A DNA stretch of 64,000 nucleotides from Sthenelais limicola (GCA_942159475.1 OW804097.1:115766169-115830168), one strand, 5' to 3'; positions 11,600 to 23,785 are shown, counted from the stretch's first letter. Made by a program: numbers and translations. The notes: generated by a model not told the origin, from the letters alone.

Positions 11600-14500
11600 C
11601 AAAAACATATCTCACCCACCAACCTGCACCCTATACCCTAGCCCCACTAGCCCCCTCACCCCCTCACCCCCTCCATATCTCCTAAAGCAATAACCCACCC
11701 AGCAACCTGCACCCTATACCCTAGCCCCACTACCCCCCTCACCCCCTCACCCCCCTCCATATCTCCTATAGCAATAACCCACCCCTCACTCCCTAGCCCC
11801 CCTCCATATCTCCTATAGCAATAACCCTACCACCAACCTGCACCCTATACCCTAGCCCCACTAGCCCCCTCACCCCCTCACCCCCTCCATATCTCCTATA
11901 GTAATAACCCACCCACCAACCTGCACCCTACACCCTAGCCCCACTAGCCCCCTCACCCCCTAGCCCCCCTCCATATCTCCTATAGCAATAACCTACCCAC
12001 CAACCGGCACCCTACACCCTAGCCCCACTAGCCCCCTCACTCCCTAGCCCCCCTCCATATCTCCTATAGCAATAACCTACCCACCAACCTGCACCCTACA
12101 CCCTAGCCCCACTAGCCCCCTCACCCCCTCACCCCCTCCATATCTCCTATAGCAATAACCCACCCACCAACCTGCACCCTATACCCTAGCCCCACTAGCC
12201 CCCTCACCCCCTCACCCCCTCCATATCTCCTATAGCAATAACCCACCCACCAACCTGCACCCTACACCCTAGCCCCACTAGCCCCCTCACCCCCGCACCC
12301 CCTCCATATCTCCTATAGCAATAACCCACCCACCAACCTGCACCCTACACCCTAGCCCCACTAGCCCCCTCACCCCCTCACCCCCTCCATATCTCCTATA
12401 GCAATAACCCACCCACCAACCTGCACCCTACACCCTAGCCCCACTAGCCCCCTCACCCCCTCACCCCCTCCATATCTCCTATAGCAATAACCCACCCACC
12501 AACCTGCACCCTACACCCTAGCCCCACTAGCCCCCTCACCCCCTCACCCCCTCCATATCTCCTATAGCAATAACCCACCCACCAACCTGCACCCTACACC
12601 CTAGCCCCACTAGCCCCCTCACCCCCTCACCCCCCTCCATATCTCCTATAGCAATAACCCACCCACCAACCTACACCCTACACCCTAGCCCCACTAGCCC
12701 CACTAGCCCCCCTCCATATCTCCTATAGCAATAACCCACCCACCAATCTGCACCCTACACCCTAGCCCCACTAGCCCCACTAGCCCCACTAGCCCCCCTC
12801 CATATCTCCTATAGCAATAACCTACCCACCAACCTGCCAGTATGTAGTTAGCAGTACCAGCTGCAGTGGCCCCTCTAGCCCCTCTAGCCCCTCTAGCCAC
12901 CCTAGCCCCTCTAGCCCCTTTAGCCCCTCTAGCCACCCTAGCCCCTCTAGACCCTCTAGCCCCTCTAGCCTCCCTCCATATCTCCTATAGCAATAACCCA
13001 CCCCTCACTCCCTAGCCCCCCTCCATATCTCCTATAGCAAAAACCCACCCACCAACCTGCACCCTACACCCTAGCCCCACTAGCCCCCTCACCCCCTCAC
13101 CCCCTCCATATTTCCTATAGCAATAACCCACCCACCAACCTGCACCCTACACCCTAGCCCCACTAGCCCCCTCACCCCCTAGCCCCCCTCCATATCTCCT
13201 ATAGCAATAACCTACCCACCAACCTGCCAGTATGTAGTTAGCAGTACCAGCTGCAGTGGCCCCTCTAGCCCCTTTAGCCCCTCTAGCCACCCTAGCCCCA
13301 TCTAGACCCTCTAGCCCCTCTAGCCACCCTAGCCCCATCTAGACCCTCTAGCCCCTCTAGCCTCCCTCCATATCTCCTATAGCAATAACCCACCCCTCAC
13401 TCCCTAGCCCCCCTCCATATCTCCTATAGCAATAACCCACCCACCAACCTGCACCCTACACCCTGGACCCACTAGCCCCCTCACCCCCTCATCCCCCTCC
13501 ATATCTCCTATAGCAATATCCTACCCACCAACCTGAATCCTATACCCTAGCCCCACTAGCCCCCTCACCCCCTCACCCCCTCCATATCTCCTATAGCAAT
13601 ATCCTACCCACCATCCTGCACCCTACACCCTAGCCCCACTAGCCCCCTCACCCCCTCACCCTGCTCCATATCTCCTATAGCAATAACCCACCCACCAACC
13701 TGCACCCTATACCCTAGCCCCACTAGCCCCCTCACCCCCTCACCCTGCTCCATATCTCCTATAGCAATAACCCACCCACCAACCTGCACCCTACACCCTG
13801 GACCCACTAGCCCCCTCACCCCCTCTCCTATAGTAATAACCAACCCACCAACCTGCACCCTACACCCTAGCCCCACTAGCTCCCTCACCCCCTCACCCCC
13901 TCACCCCCTCCATATCTCCTATAGTAATAACCAACCCACCAACCTGCACCCTACACCCTAGCCCCACTAGCTCCCTCACCCCCTCACCCCCTCACCCCCT
14001 CCATATCCCCTATAGCAATAACCCACCCCTCACTCCCTAGCCCCCCTCCATATCTCCTATAGCAATAACCCACCCACCAACCTGCACCCTACACCCTAGC
14101 CCCACTAGCACCCTCACCCCCTCACCCCCTCCATATCTCCTATAGCAATAACCCACCCACCAACCTGCACCCTATACCCTAGCCCCACTAGCCCCCTCAC
14201 CCCCTCACCCCCTCCATATCTCCTATAGCAATAACCCACCCACCAACCTGCACCCTACACCCTAGCCCCACTAGCACCCTCACCCCCTCACCCCCTCCAT
14301 ATCTCCTATAGCAATAACCTACCCACCAACCTGCACCCTACACCCTAGCCCCACTAGCCCCCTCACCCCCTCACCCCCTCCATATCTCCTATAGCAATAA
14401 CCCACCCACCAACCTGCACCCTATACCCTAGCCCCACTAGCCCCCTCACCCCCTCACCCCCTCCATATCTCCTATAGTAATAACCCACCCACCAACCTGC

Positions 14501-15500
14501 ACCCTACACCCTAGCCCCACTAGCCCCCTCACCTCCCCACCCCCCTCCATATCTACTATAGCAATAACCCACCAACCTGCACCCTACACCCTAGCCCCAC
14601 TAACCCCCTCACCCCCTAGCCCCCCTCCATATCTCCTATAGCAATAACCCACCCACCAACCTGCACCCTATACCCTAGCCCAACTACCCCCCTCCCCCCT
14701 CACCCTCCTCCATATCTCCTATAGCAATAACCTACCCACCAACCTGCACCCTACACCCTAGCCCCACTAGTCCCCTCACCCCCTCGCCCCCCTCCATATC
14801 TCCTATAGCAATAACCCACCCACCAACCTGCACCCTACACCCTAGCCCGACTAGCCCCCTCACCTCCCCACCCCCCTCCATATCTCCTATAGCAATAACC
14901 TACCCACCAACCTACACCCTACACCCTAGCCCCACTAGCCCCCTCACCCCCTCACCCCCCTCCATATCTCCTATAGCAATAACCCACCCACCAACCTGCA
15001 CCCTACACCCTAGCCCCACTACCCCCTTCACTCCTAGCCCCCCTCCATATCTCCTATAGCAATAACCCACCCACCAACCTGCACCCTACACCCTAGCCCC
15101 ACTAGCCCCCTCACCCCCTCACCCCCCTCCATATCTCCTATAGCAATAACCCACCCACCAACCTGCACCCTATACCCTAGCCCCACTACCCCCTTCACTC
15201 CTAGCCCCCCTCCATATCTCCTATAGCAATAACCCACCCACCAACCTGCACCCTACACCCTAGCCCCACTACCCCCTTCACTCCTAGCCCCCCTCCATGT
15301 CCCCTATAGCAATAACCCACCCACCAACCTGCACCCTACACCCTAGCCCCACTAGCCCCCTCACCCCCTCACCCCCCTCCATATCTCCTATAGCAATAAC
15401 CCACCCACCAACCTGCACCCTACACCCTAGCCCCACTAACCCCCTCACCCCCTAGCCCCCCTCCATATCTCCTATAGCAATAACCCACCCCTCACTCCCT
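11600..15500. repeat. ~85-bp minisatellite, about 45 units
   Basis: Each unit contains CCTCCATATCTCCTATAGCA, ATAACCCACCCACCAACCTG, CACCCTACACCCTAGCCCC and a variable run of CTAGCCCC or CTCACCCC. I counted about 45 CCATATCTCC cores. Two places (12838-12960 and 13228-13345) carry a variant block with AGTATGTAGTTAGCAGTACC and short TCTAGCCCC repeats. Open minus frames here are repeat artefacts. The array resumes at 16706 after a transposon. Confidence 0.95.
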
Positions 15501-15501
15501 A

Positions 15502-16705
15502 CACTGCCCTGGTTCGGCAAGTATAATTACGTCGCAGCGTGGGCAGCACCTGTTTCAAATGTGTAATTGGCCGCGCCATAGATTTACATTTGCACCGTAA
15601 CTCAGGCCACCGTAGCCACGCGCAACAGTAGCCACGTGCTCCGTAATCGCGGGAGGTGTAATTCGGGATTCGTAGCTCAGATTTACAGTATGAAAAAAAA
15701 ACTGTGAGACCAGACTGAGATTCGAGCTGTCAACCTGTGCTCTCTGGGCCAGTGTGCTAACCACTACACTACGGCCTGGCTGTGTGTGAGAGAGAGAAAC
15801 AGAGTCCAGTTTATACATAGCTCTGATAAATGTAACAGATCTATAGGACAGCTCTGATAAATGTAACTAAATGTAATAAATAGGATAGCTCTGATAAATG
15901 TAACAGATCTATAGGACAAGCAGGAATCCGCTGTTATCCTTCTCCCTCTTTCTGTGAGGAAAGAGCGAGAAAATGAGGGAGCGGGGAAGGGAGGCGAGAG
16001 GGAAGAAAGCTGAAGAAATTTACTTACAGTAATTACACTTTTATCTTGATATGTTTCATTCCACTATTAAGCAAGATCATCTTATACTAATAATAATAAT
16101 GTACTTGACTACTAAATCTTTCCAACACATCATAATGGACGTTTATTTCTACTCTGTCTGTCTCACTCTCTGTCTGTCTCTCTCTCACTTTCGTTCATGC
16201 GCCAAGGAGGGCGGGTAACTTTTGGGTTTGACCCGCCCGTATTGTTTTTTATTTTTTATTTGGCGGCGGGCGGGTGCTAATTTCGTACTCTGTATTACCT
16301 TGAATAAGGGCTCAACTTAGGCCCTATGTAGGCTATACATGTTTAAAGTTAAATATATTTATTTGCTGACATATTGATATAATAGGGTGTGCCCCTATAA
16401 ATATATACTTCTATTATATTGCATATAGTTATGGTGTACATGTAGTTTACCAGACACTGCTATTTCGTTCATCAATGCTACAATGAAATGTGTATTCATT
16501 TCCACACCTTCATGCTTTGTTATAGCTAGTGATATATATATATAGCCATAGGTTAGGACAAAAGCTACACAAGCTTTCCCACATGGGCACTAATCTACGG
16601 CGCTGCACTGTATATCTACCCAAAGTGAGGGGGACACAAAGCTAAGGCCAATTACACTTATTCTGACGGTGCCCCGCCATAGTTCTACGCTTTTTCAGGA
16701 CAGTG
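15502..16705. mobile_element. 1.2-kb TA-flanked transposon inside the minisatellite
   Basis: It starts CACTGCCCTGG and ends CAGGACAGTG, so the TIR is CACTG(C/T)CCTG. TA sits on both sides (15500-15501 and 16706-16707). Removing it restores the normal array text CTCCCTAGCCCCC, so the empty site can be read from neighbouring units. No transposase ORF is seen. The interior contains a tRNA-like sequence, a short ATAGCTCTGATAAATGTAAC repeat (three copies at 15819-15905) and microsatellite-like TCTGTCTGTCTC. Confidence 0.85.
15709..15780 (-). tRNA. tRNA-like sequence, probably a pseudogene or SINE head
   Basis: On the minus strand, TAGTGTAGTGGTTAGCAC matches a pol III A box and D arm (D stem GTGT/GCAC). 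AGCTCGAATCTC resembles a degenerate B box. The outermost seven bases pair with G-U allowance (GCCAGGC with GTCTGGT), giving a 72-nt unit. A T9 tract at 15693-15701 follows downstream, as for a pol III terminator. The anticodon arm does not fold cleanly and the T loop is altered, so a working tRNA is unlikely. Confidence 0.5.
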
Positions 16706-16870
16706 TAGCCCCCCTCCATATCTCCTATAGCAATAACTAACCTTCACCCTAGCCCTACTAGCCCCCTCACCCCCTCACCCCCCTCCATATCTCCTATAGC
16801 AATAACCCACCCACCAACCTGCCAGTATGTGTAGGTAGCAGGTCCAGCTGCAGAGGCTCCCAGGCTACTC
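16706..16870. repeat. Continuation of the ~85-bp minisatellite
   Basis: Two more units with CCATATCTCCTATAG, followed by the variant block ending CCAGTATGTGTAGGTAGCAG. They were separated from the main array by the 15502-16705 insertion. Confidence 0.9.
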
Positions 16871-17167
16871 TATAGTATCACCTGATAAACCGCTCCATTG
16901 TGTATCTCGCCACAACATTGTCACAGATATGTTTCACACAGCCATAACACAGGCCAGCACTTGTGGCCCGGGTATCCCTACATAGGAAACCTTTCCTCTC
17001 TCTACATAGGAGACATTCCTCTAATCTCTGTGTGATGACGGATGTACAAGGATTACTGAAGGCTTAATGTATATATTGGCTGAGTGTTCACTAGTTTACT
17101 GAAGTGAAGTTTCAGGTCAGTTTTAAATTTTTGCTTGTGATTGTGTTGTTTAAAGTTGTGGCCTTAG

Positions 17168-17979
17168 TTAAAACTGCATTCTTAGCTATGATGACAAAGA
17201 CAATGTTACCTACTTTACTCATATTATGACTGATAGGACTGAATGTATCAATATTCACCTGTTGTTATTATTCTACTGCCACAACAGAATATTCTGTTAT
17301 TTAGTACTTAATAGACGAGTTGATGCATGGTGTGTAGATAAAGAAAGAGTTTGGAAATTGAGTTCTTTATTTACACATCCGTGCGGAAAACGAGTCCTAT
17401 ACGTTGATCATTATACATGCCTAATTTTGCATGTAAAACGTTCTCAATTAAAAAAATAATAATGTGATTCACCATATCTGGTTTTCATACCAGAGGAGTA
17501 TAATTAGAAATAGGTGAAATGATCAAGGAAGAAAGCACTTGCTCCGGTAAGCTTGCGTTGGTAAACTTGCGTCGCCAAACTTGGGCCGCTAAACTTATGT
17601 TGCCAAACATGTGTTGGCATGACAATGCCCAATAGTTCTTCAGTAATGTACTAGTCCATTGTCGCTTTAATGTAATGAACGGCTGTTGGCACCTTGATAT
17701 TGAATGCATGTATGATAAATGTTTATACATTACAAGTATAATTGGCCATGGTAAAACACATGGTGGTGTGCGATGATAACCATCATAGGAAAGGATTGCG
17801 GTGGGTCCTCCAAATACAAATGATGACGTTGTAGAAGCCCTATAGCACAAACAATCAGACCACAATCCTCCAAAATTTCTGTCAAATGACTTTTTGATGG
17901 GTTTGTAAAAAATGGAAAAATAATTATTATGTAGAAAATATTTTGTTTTTGCCAACTTTATCTCAGCGTGCAGCTTTAA
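17168..17979 (+). mobile_element. Family K TTAA element carrying a nested repeat
   Basis: The ends are TTAAAACTGCATTCTTAGC and, inverted, GCTGAG/CTCAGCGTGCAGCTTTAA. Shorter family K copies (51479-51842) are about 365 bp. This one is longer because a separate repeat (family L, about 17330-17640) sits inside it. TTAA at both outer edges suggests TTAA target specificity. The 165-codon minus ORF is element sequence. Confidence 0.75.
17330..17640 (+). repeat. Family L repeat nested in K
   Basis: TCTGGTTTTCATACCA, AGAAATAGGTGAAA and GAAGAAAGCACTYGCTCC recur in reverse complement at about 26560-26900. The right part has reiterated CGCCAAAC/GCTAAAC motifs. The exact ends could not be fixed. Confidence 0.7.
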
Positions 17980-17989
17980 CATTGATCAA

Positions 17990-18245
17990 AAACTAAATAT
18001 TTTTTACTTTTGGTTCCGTTCTCTTTCAACCAGTCATTTTAACCAGTCATTTGACCAAAATTTTGGAAGATTTTGTCCGTTTCTCATTGCTATGATCTAT
18101 AGGACTTAACAAAGCCCAGATTTATATGTTGGGGACCTGCCAACCTCCTTTCCTGGGGTGACTTCACTTATTATCGCTCACCAGCAGCCGTTTTCTCTCA
18201 CTCAATAAAACTTGAAATTGATCTATAAAAACTTATAACAGGATA
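17990..18245 (-). mobile_element. Family K fragment
   Basis: CAGTCATTTGACC, GGTGACTTCACTTATTATCGC and TCACCAGCAG match the interior of 51479-51842 on the opposite strand. The TIRs are not visible. Confidence 0.6.
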
Positions 18246-18249
18246 TTTC

Positions 18250-18297
18250 AGAGAATTGGTGAAGCTGAGTTGTACATTTTCCGGCGAGTTCACCCAT
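18250..18297 (+). mobile_element. Family A end fragment
   Basis: GAGAATTGGTGAAGCTGAGT and TGTACATTTTCCGGCGAGTT are the right end of a plus-oriented copy. The rest is missing. Confidence 0.65.
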
Positions 18298-18367
18298 ATT
18301 CAGATTTTCAAATATCTTGCAAAATGCAGTTCCACCTAACCAATATAATGCAGATCTCCGTCTAAAA

Positions 18368-18598
18368 CATCTTCAGAAAATGTACAATTGGCAGCTCTAC
18401 ACATTCAGGAAATTCTGCTAAATTAGGCTGGAAAATGAAGAATACCGGGTTTATCTGAGTCCATCTGGTATCGCGTTGATTTAAAGTATTAGTTCTGTTA
18501 TGTTAAACTGCATTTTGAACCTCATTTTTGTCTTAAATGTGGGTTATTTGAGAGTATTGGCGAAGTTAAATTGCACATTTTCTGGAAATCTGACCCAT
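18368..18598 (+). mobile_element. Family A TIR element
   Basis: Near-complete copy from CATCTTCAGAAAATG to TTTCTGGAAATCTGACCC. It belongs to the subfamily with AAAAATGAAGAATACCGGG inside. Confidence 0.85.
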
Positions 18599-18879
18599 AA
18601 GTATGAAAACCCAAACGATGTTGGAGCCCGGCACTAGAAATATTTTTATGAGACCTTACTGAAATGACTTTTTAAAGATGTAGGAATTTCTCACTATCAA
18701 TATTGCCCACGTAATGATCGAGGCATTTGCCAAGAAAAATACTTTGTGAAAGCTTTTGTTCATTTTGGCTACAATTTGCTGGGTTAGGTAATGTCAGAGG
18801 GTGTGACATTATGCTGCTCGACCAGACAGCGCTTGTAGCGGCAAGATAAGAACACAAAGCTGTAATGTCTGCAGTAAAT

Positions 18880-19115
18880 GGGTCAGGTTCTCTGAAAATG
18901 TACAATTGGCAGCTCTACACATTTAGGAAAATCTGCTAAATTCTGCTGAAAAATGATGAATACTGGGTATATCTGAGTATATTTGGTATCGAGTTGATTC
19001 AAAGTATCAGTTCTGTTATGTTAAGCAGCATTTTGAAGCGCATTTCTGTCTTAAATGTGGTTTATTTGAGAGGATTGGTGAAGGCAATTGTACATTTTCT
19101 GAAAATCTGACCCCT
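18880..19115 (+). mobile_element. Family A TIR element beside the assembly gap
   Basis: Complete from GGGTCAGGTTCTC to ATCTGACCCC. TGTCTGCAGTAAA precedes it and the same 13 bp follows the N gap. That is either a long target duplication or duplicated contig ends around the gap. Confidence 0.85.
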
Positions 19116-19117
19116 AA

Positions 19118-19317
19118 NNNNNNNNNNNNNNNNNNNNNNNNNNNNNNNNNNNNNNNNNNNNNNNNNNNNNNNNNNNNNNNNNNNNNNNNNNNNNNNNNNN
19201 NNNNNNNNNNNNNNNNNNNNNNNNNNNNNNNNNNNNNNNNNNNNNNNNNNNNNNNNNNNNNNNNNNNNNNNNNNNNNNNNNNNNNNNNNNNNNNNNNNNN
19301 NNNNNNNNNNNNNNNNN
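19118..19317. other. Assembly gap, 200 N
   Basis: Exactly 200 N, a size often used for gaps of unknown length. It interrupts repeat-rich DNA next to a family A copy, so a repeat-induced assembly break is likely. Confidence 0.99.
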
Positions 19318-19366
19318 TGTCTGCAGTAAACACAGGGGGAGCTTCAGAATATGGACATGCCCATAT

Positions 19367-19602
19367 GGGTCAGATTTTCAGAAAATGTACAATTTAACTT
19401 CACCAATTTTCTCAAATAACCCAAATTTTAGACAAAAATAAAGTTCAAAGTACAGTTCAACCTAACCAAACAGATTGCTAGAATCAATGCAATGCCGAAT
19501 ATACTCGAAGTTACCTAGTATTGTTCAAATTGCAGCCTAATTTAGCAGAATGTACTAAATGTATACAGCTGCCAATTGTACATTTTCTGAAAATCTGTCC
19601 CA
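19367..19602 (-). mobile_element. Family A TIR element with ATAT target repeat
   Basis: From GGGTCAGATTTTCAG to TTTTCTGAAAATCTGTCCC. ATAT flanks it on both sides, consistent with a 4-bp target duplication. Confidence 0.85.
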
Positions 19603-19772
19603 TATAACAAGCAAGAGCAGGACATTTGTTAGTTTTCTATTTATTATGTTATTGTGTACCAACTATTCAAGACTGTGAACTGAATAAATATGTAGCATTT
19701 CAAACGATTTCCCAAAGGAATATATTTCGCTACTTTACTAGTGATTGTAAAGATGTATTGCTAACTATAAGT

Positions 19773-20006
19773 GTGAAGTCGCCAGAAAATGTACAATTCA
19801 CCTTCACCGATTCTCTGAAATAACCCAAATGTCAGACGAAAATAAAGTTCAAAATACAGTTCAACCTAACCAAACAGATTGCTAGAATCAATGCAATGCC
19901 GAATATTCTCGAAGTTACCTAGTATTGTTCAAATTGCAGCCTAATTTAGCAGAATGTACTAAATGTATACAACTGCCAATTGTACATTTTCTGACGATCT
20001 GATCCA
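19773..20006 (-). mobile_element. Family A TIR element
   Basis: From GAAGTCGCCAGAAAATG to TTTTCTGACGATCTGATCC. Its interior is very similar to the copy only 170 bp upstream, including the shared variant GAAGTTACCTAGTATTGTTC. The two copies are therefore closely related. Confidence 0.85.
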
Positions 20007-20039
20007 TATGTAGTGTTAAAAGGCCGAGTTTTACAGGTA

Positions 20040-20290
20040 AAGAGGATGACAAATGGGTAATGATACATAATTCGGATAGTTGAATAACATGTTTTATTAA
20101 CTAACCATTTTATATCTAATTCAGTCGTATAGGTTATATGAATACATAAATATTTTTTCCGGAAATTAGGTCCTTTCTATAATAAAAGCTTTTTCAAATC
20201 ATAATTTATGTTTTGGTGACCCGCCGAAATCCTTTCCTGGTGGCTTCCCTGATCATTGAACTGGCACCTCTTTTGTCTAAGCTTATTCAC
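20040..20290 (-). mobile_element. Probable family K fragment
   Basis: CGCCGAAATCCTTTCCTGG and GTGGCTTCCCTGATCATTGA resemble diverged family K interior on the minus strand. This is a weak match made by eye. Confidence 0.35.
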
Positions 20291-20361
20291 ATTCAAATTC
20301 GTCAAAACAAATGACGGCAGTGGAACATTGATAACTTCAATCCTATGTCAAAAAACGAGTG

Positions 20362-20755
20362 AACATGTGATCTGTTTTAGGAAAATACGTCATAAGTCGA
20401 AAAGTATGGATTTTGAGATATCAACATATTTGAAAAGAGTAGATCAGGCTGATTCCAATGATAGTAAACACTAGGACACCTAATAAGTATTTCTATATTT
20501 TAAGTTTAATATTTTCATTTTTGAAAAAAACACAACAATTTGCAATGTTTCTGGGTGGGTAATTACCAGAAAAGTAACTAAATATACTCCATACGAAAGC
20601 CTTCAAAATGCAAGGATATATTTAATACAATTTCCCGACAATTATCAGTGCTGTACCCACTAAGAATCAGAAGATTTCAGTAAGGAGGTTATGTGAAAAA
20701 ACATTTTGAAAAATATCAATTTTGCGACTTGTTTCTTGAAACACATTACATATGG
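20362..20755 (+). mobile_element. Family B TIR element
   Basis: Begins ACATGTGATCTGTTTTAGG and ends GCGACTTG with the inverted end TCTTGAAACACATTACATATG. The interior matches 2288-2696 closely. Confidence 0.85.
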
Positions 20756-20911
20756 TAAGATTGTCTTTGTCATAATAACTGAGAATGAACCTTTAAAACA
20801 TTTTGAAGCCATTTTGTACAGGACCTTTCCCAACAAGTATTTATTATGGTGGTTCATGTACTGTATATGTATATATATATAGACCACTCGGATACGCATG
20901 AAACAAATAAT

Positions 20912-21127
20912 GGGTGAATTCGCCAGAAAATGTACAATTCGCCTCCGGCAATCTTCTCAAATAACCCACATTTAAGACACAAATCCGGTTAAAAATACAG
21001 TTCAACCTAACCAAACAGATTGTTTGAATCAACGTAATACCAAATATACTCAGATATAACTAGTGTCGACGATTTGTCAGTCTAATTTAGTGATATGCCA
21101 ATTGTACATTTTCTGAATATCTGACCC
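20912..21127 (-). mobile_element. Family A TIR element
   Basis: From GGGTGAATTCGCCAG to TTTTCTGAATATCTGACCC, with a short deletion near the right end where TAGTGATATGCC replaces the usual interior. Confidence 0.85.
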
Positions 21128-21525
21128 ATATCTCATTTATATGAAATGCGCATAGTAACAACATCAATTTAACAGGTAAAATCGGAATGAATTATAGCAT
21201 TGAAAAAACAGATTGTGTTGTTGATAGTGATAGAGGGAAAGCTCCAATGACCCAAGGGATTACTTAGTCAAGGGGAGATATAACACTGTTATGGTGGGTG
21301 ATAATAGGGGATAATGGACTTTTACCATTAACACAACCTGCAATTAATGAGCTAACATTGCATTATGGGTATCAGAACCCAAGAGTATTATGGGAGTTAT
21401 GGGCTGTTATCGGCTGTTGCATCATGGGTGATAGAGGCGAGAAACTATTATCTTGTCAATAACAGCTTTTATTGCTTTGGCACCAAATGATGGACCGCCA
21501 TACACTGTAAAACTGTATGTCATAT

Positions 21526-21952
21526 ATGTGATAGGTTTCGGGGAAATAAGGCACAAGTCGCTAAAAGATATTTTCCAAAGTGATTTATTCTCAAGTTCTC
21601 TTGGTTGGAAATCTCTCGTTTTTGTAGGATTAAACTTGTGTTGGTAGTAGCATGAATATTTATCCCAAATTTCAAGACTGTGGATTGAATATATACTTGC
21701 GTTTCAAAGATCTTCCTATGGAGTATATTTAGTTACTTTACCGGTAATTGCCAACCCAAAAATGTTGCAAAAACCTCTTTTCAAGCATAAATGTATCCAA
21801 CATAAAATATAGAAACACTTCTAAGATGCCCTTTATGTAAACTATATCATTGGAATCTACTTGATTTCATCTTTTCGAATATGATGTTATCTCAAAATCA
21901 ACTTTTTGCGAATTGTGACTCATTTCCTTGTAACAAATCAAATATGACAGAG
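21526..21952 (-). mobile_element. Family B TIR element
   Basis: Reverse-oriented copy: TATGTGATAGGTTTCGGGG at the left and TGCGAATTGTGACTCATTTC plus AACAAATCAAATATGA at the right. Interior landmarks such as CTTACTTTACCGGTAATTGCC correspond to other copies. Confidence 0.8.
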
Positions 21953-21981
21953 CTTAGATGTGGAATATACAAAAGGTAAAC

Positions 21982-22202
21982 ACTCTAGGTCCAAACCCTC
22001 AGATCAGATAATAATGGTATGTCAGCCTAATTTGTTTGGGTTTCGTATCACAGTTTGGGTTTCCTGGATTAGCACTCGGCGCTTTACTGTGAATATAATG
22101 ACATTTTGCGGTCTTAATGGAATTATAATGGCACTCTGCGGTTTGAGGCGAGAGGCTTTCCCTTCGTTTGAAGGGACTGTCTCAAGTTTGGGCCTAGACT
22201 GT
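21982..22202 (+). mobile_element. Family C TIR element
   Basis: Family C is about 225 bp. It begins CACTCTAGGTCCAAAC and ends GGGCCTAGACTG (reverse complement CAGTCTAGGCCC). The interior contains ATAATGACATTTTGCGGT and ATGGCACTCTGCGGTTTGAG, a short internal tandem repeat. Related copies are at 42357-42585 and 47288-47505. Confidence 0.85.
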
Positions 22203-22618
22203 TAATGGATATCCACTGATCTCTACAGTGTATTGGTTTCTTGGAAGAGCACTTAATGTAAACATGATAACAGTTGGATAATAAATCACAACTGTTGTGA
22301 TAAGAATCGCCTAATCATAGTAACAATAATAATAATGAAGACCAAGAATCATATTTTACTAACAATAAGAATGATCACAGAATCATACTGATAAAAGTGT
22401 TGCAGAATTTGGCCGCGCAAACTTTCTGAATCATATTATTTAAACATTTTTCAAATTTACGGATACCTGAAACATGTTACAGGTGTCATTGTAATCTTGG
22501 GATTTTTTTTGATTGGTCAGATTTTGTTTTTAGATGTGCAAGTTTGATTAGATGTTGTAAAATTAAGAGAGAAAAGCCAGATTTAGATGTCCCTGTGCTC
22601 ACTGAGACTGGCATGTAT

Positions 22619-22827
22619 GGATCAGATTTTCAGAAAATGTATAATTGGCAGCTGTGCACATTAAGTCAAGCTGTTTATTTCAGCTGTTTAGTCAATACTA
22701 GGTAAATCCGAGTATATACTAGCAATCTGTTTGGTTAGGTTGAACTGTATTTTGAGCTTTATTTTCGTCTGATATTTGGGTTATTTGAGAGAATCGGTGA
22801 AGTTGGATTTTCTGACGACTTCACCCG
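22619..22827 (+). mobile_element. Family A TIR element with deletions
   Basis: From GGATCAGATTTTCAG to TTTTCTGACGACTTCACCC. About 25 bp are missing from the interior, and the right TIR lost TTGTACA. Confidence 0.8.
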
Positions 22828-23785
22828 TACAGATCTGTACAAGCTCTTACAATAACAAAGGACGTATAGCAAATTGCTTATGTTACATTGCGTTGCCTGT
22901 GCACAAGTGTCTATTGTAAAGTGAATTTGTGCGGTTATGAAAAGCGCACAATGAGACGGTGGTAACTCTGTAACTGTAATAACTGATTAGAAGGTACATA
23001 CTCACCTCTGTTTCACCAAGGCACTGTCTTAGAAAATAGAATTGCATTATGAACCCATGGTGAAATATTCTCTGTAGGCTGAAGTATGCAACCGGCCCTT
23101 CATCAACTAATTTTTCTTTTTTGAATTAATTTAGGGCCAATATAATATGTATAGTTAAACTAACTATCTAGTCAACTTTAGATTAAAGATAACTGGAATA
23201 AAGATAATCTTTGGTGCTTTATTACATATGCATATGCATTGCTCTGAAAACAATGTATCTAGAGTGAGTTACGTTTAGGACGTATTTCACTAGTGAGTTA
23301 TGTGGGGGTGTCATGGCAACCAATGTGCTTTTTTTATAGCTGAAATTCAAATTCATGACTCAATCTGTTTCTATTTTCATGATTGAAAGTATAATACATC
23401 TTTTGACTAACTTGTTGGTTTCAGTCGCTAAGAATATTTTATTTCACGCTCATTCAACCAACTCGTTAGCTAACCTGTATTTATTTAAATAGATTTCAGC
23501 TCTAGAATATTCATAGGATAACTTGTGATCGCTTGAATGAACTTTTATTTCTGAGAGTGTGACACCTCCCCATGGCGATAATAAGAGCATTGATTATGCA
23601 ATGTCAGTGCTGTGTCTGCCATAGCGCTGTAATGTGAGTTATATTGTCAGTCGGTCAACATGACTCAACCATTAATACTCATTGTCTGCACATAGAGACT
23701 CTGGTAATACTGTATTTATTTAGTTATAACAAGAATCTTTGTGGTTGTACCATCAATGTGGTTCTACATATTATGAGGTATTAAA
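22828..23785. other. Intergenic DNA, nothing recognised
   Basis: AT-rich sequence with no convincing ORF, TIR pair or tandem repeat. Confidence 0.35.

Noticed and set aside
12703..15237. Glycine-rich minus-strand ORFs of 63-94 codons
   Set aside because: Direct translation of the ~85-bp minisatellite, with the period visible in the peptide.
17485..17982. 165-codon minus-strand ORF
   Set aside because: Lies wholly within family K and nested family L, with no recognisable domain.
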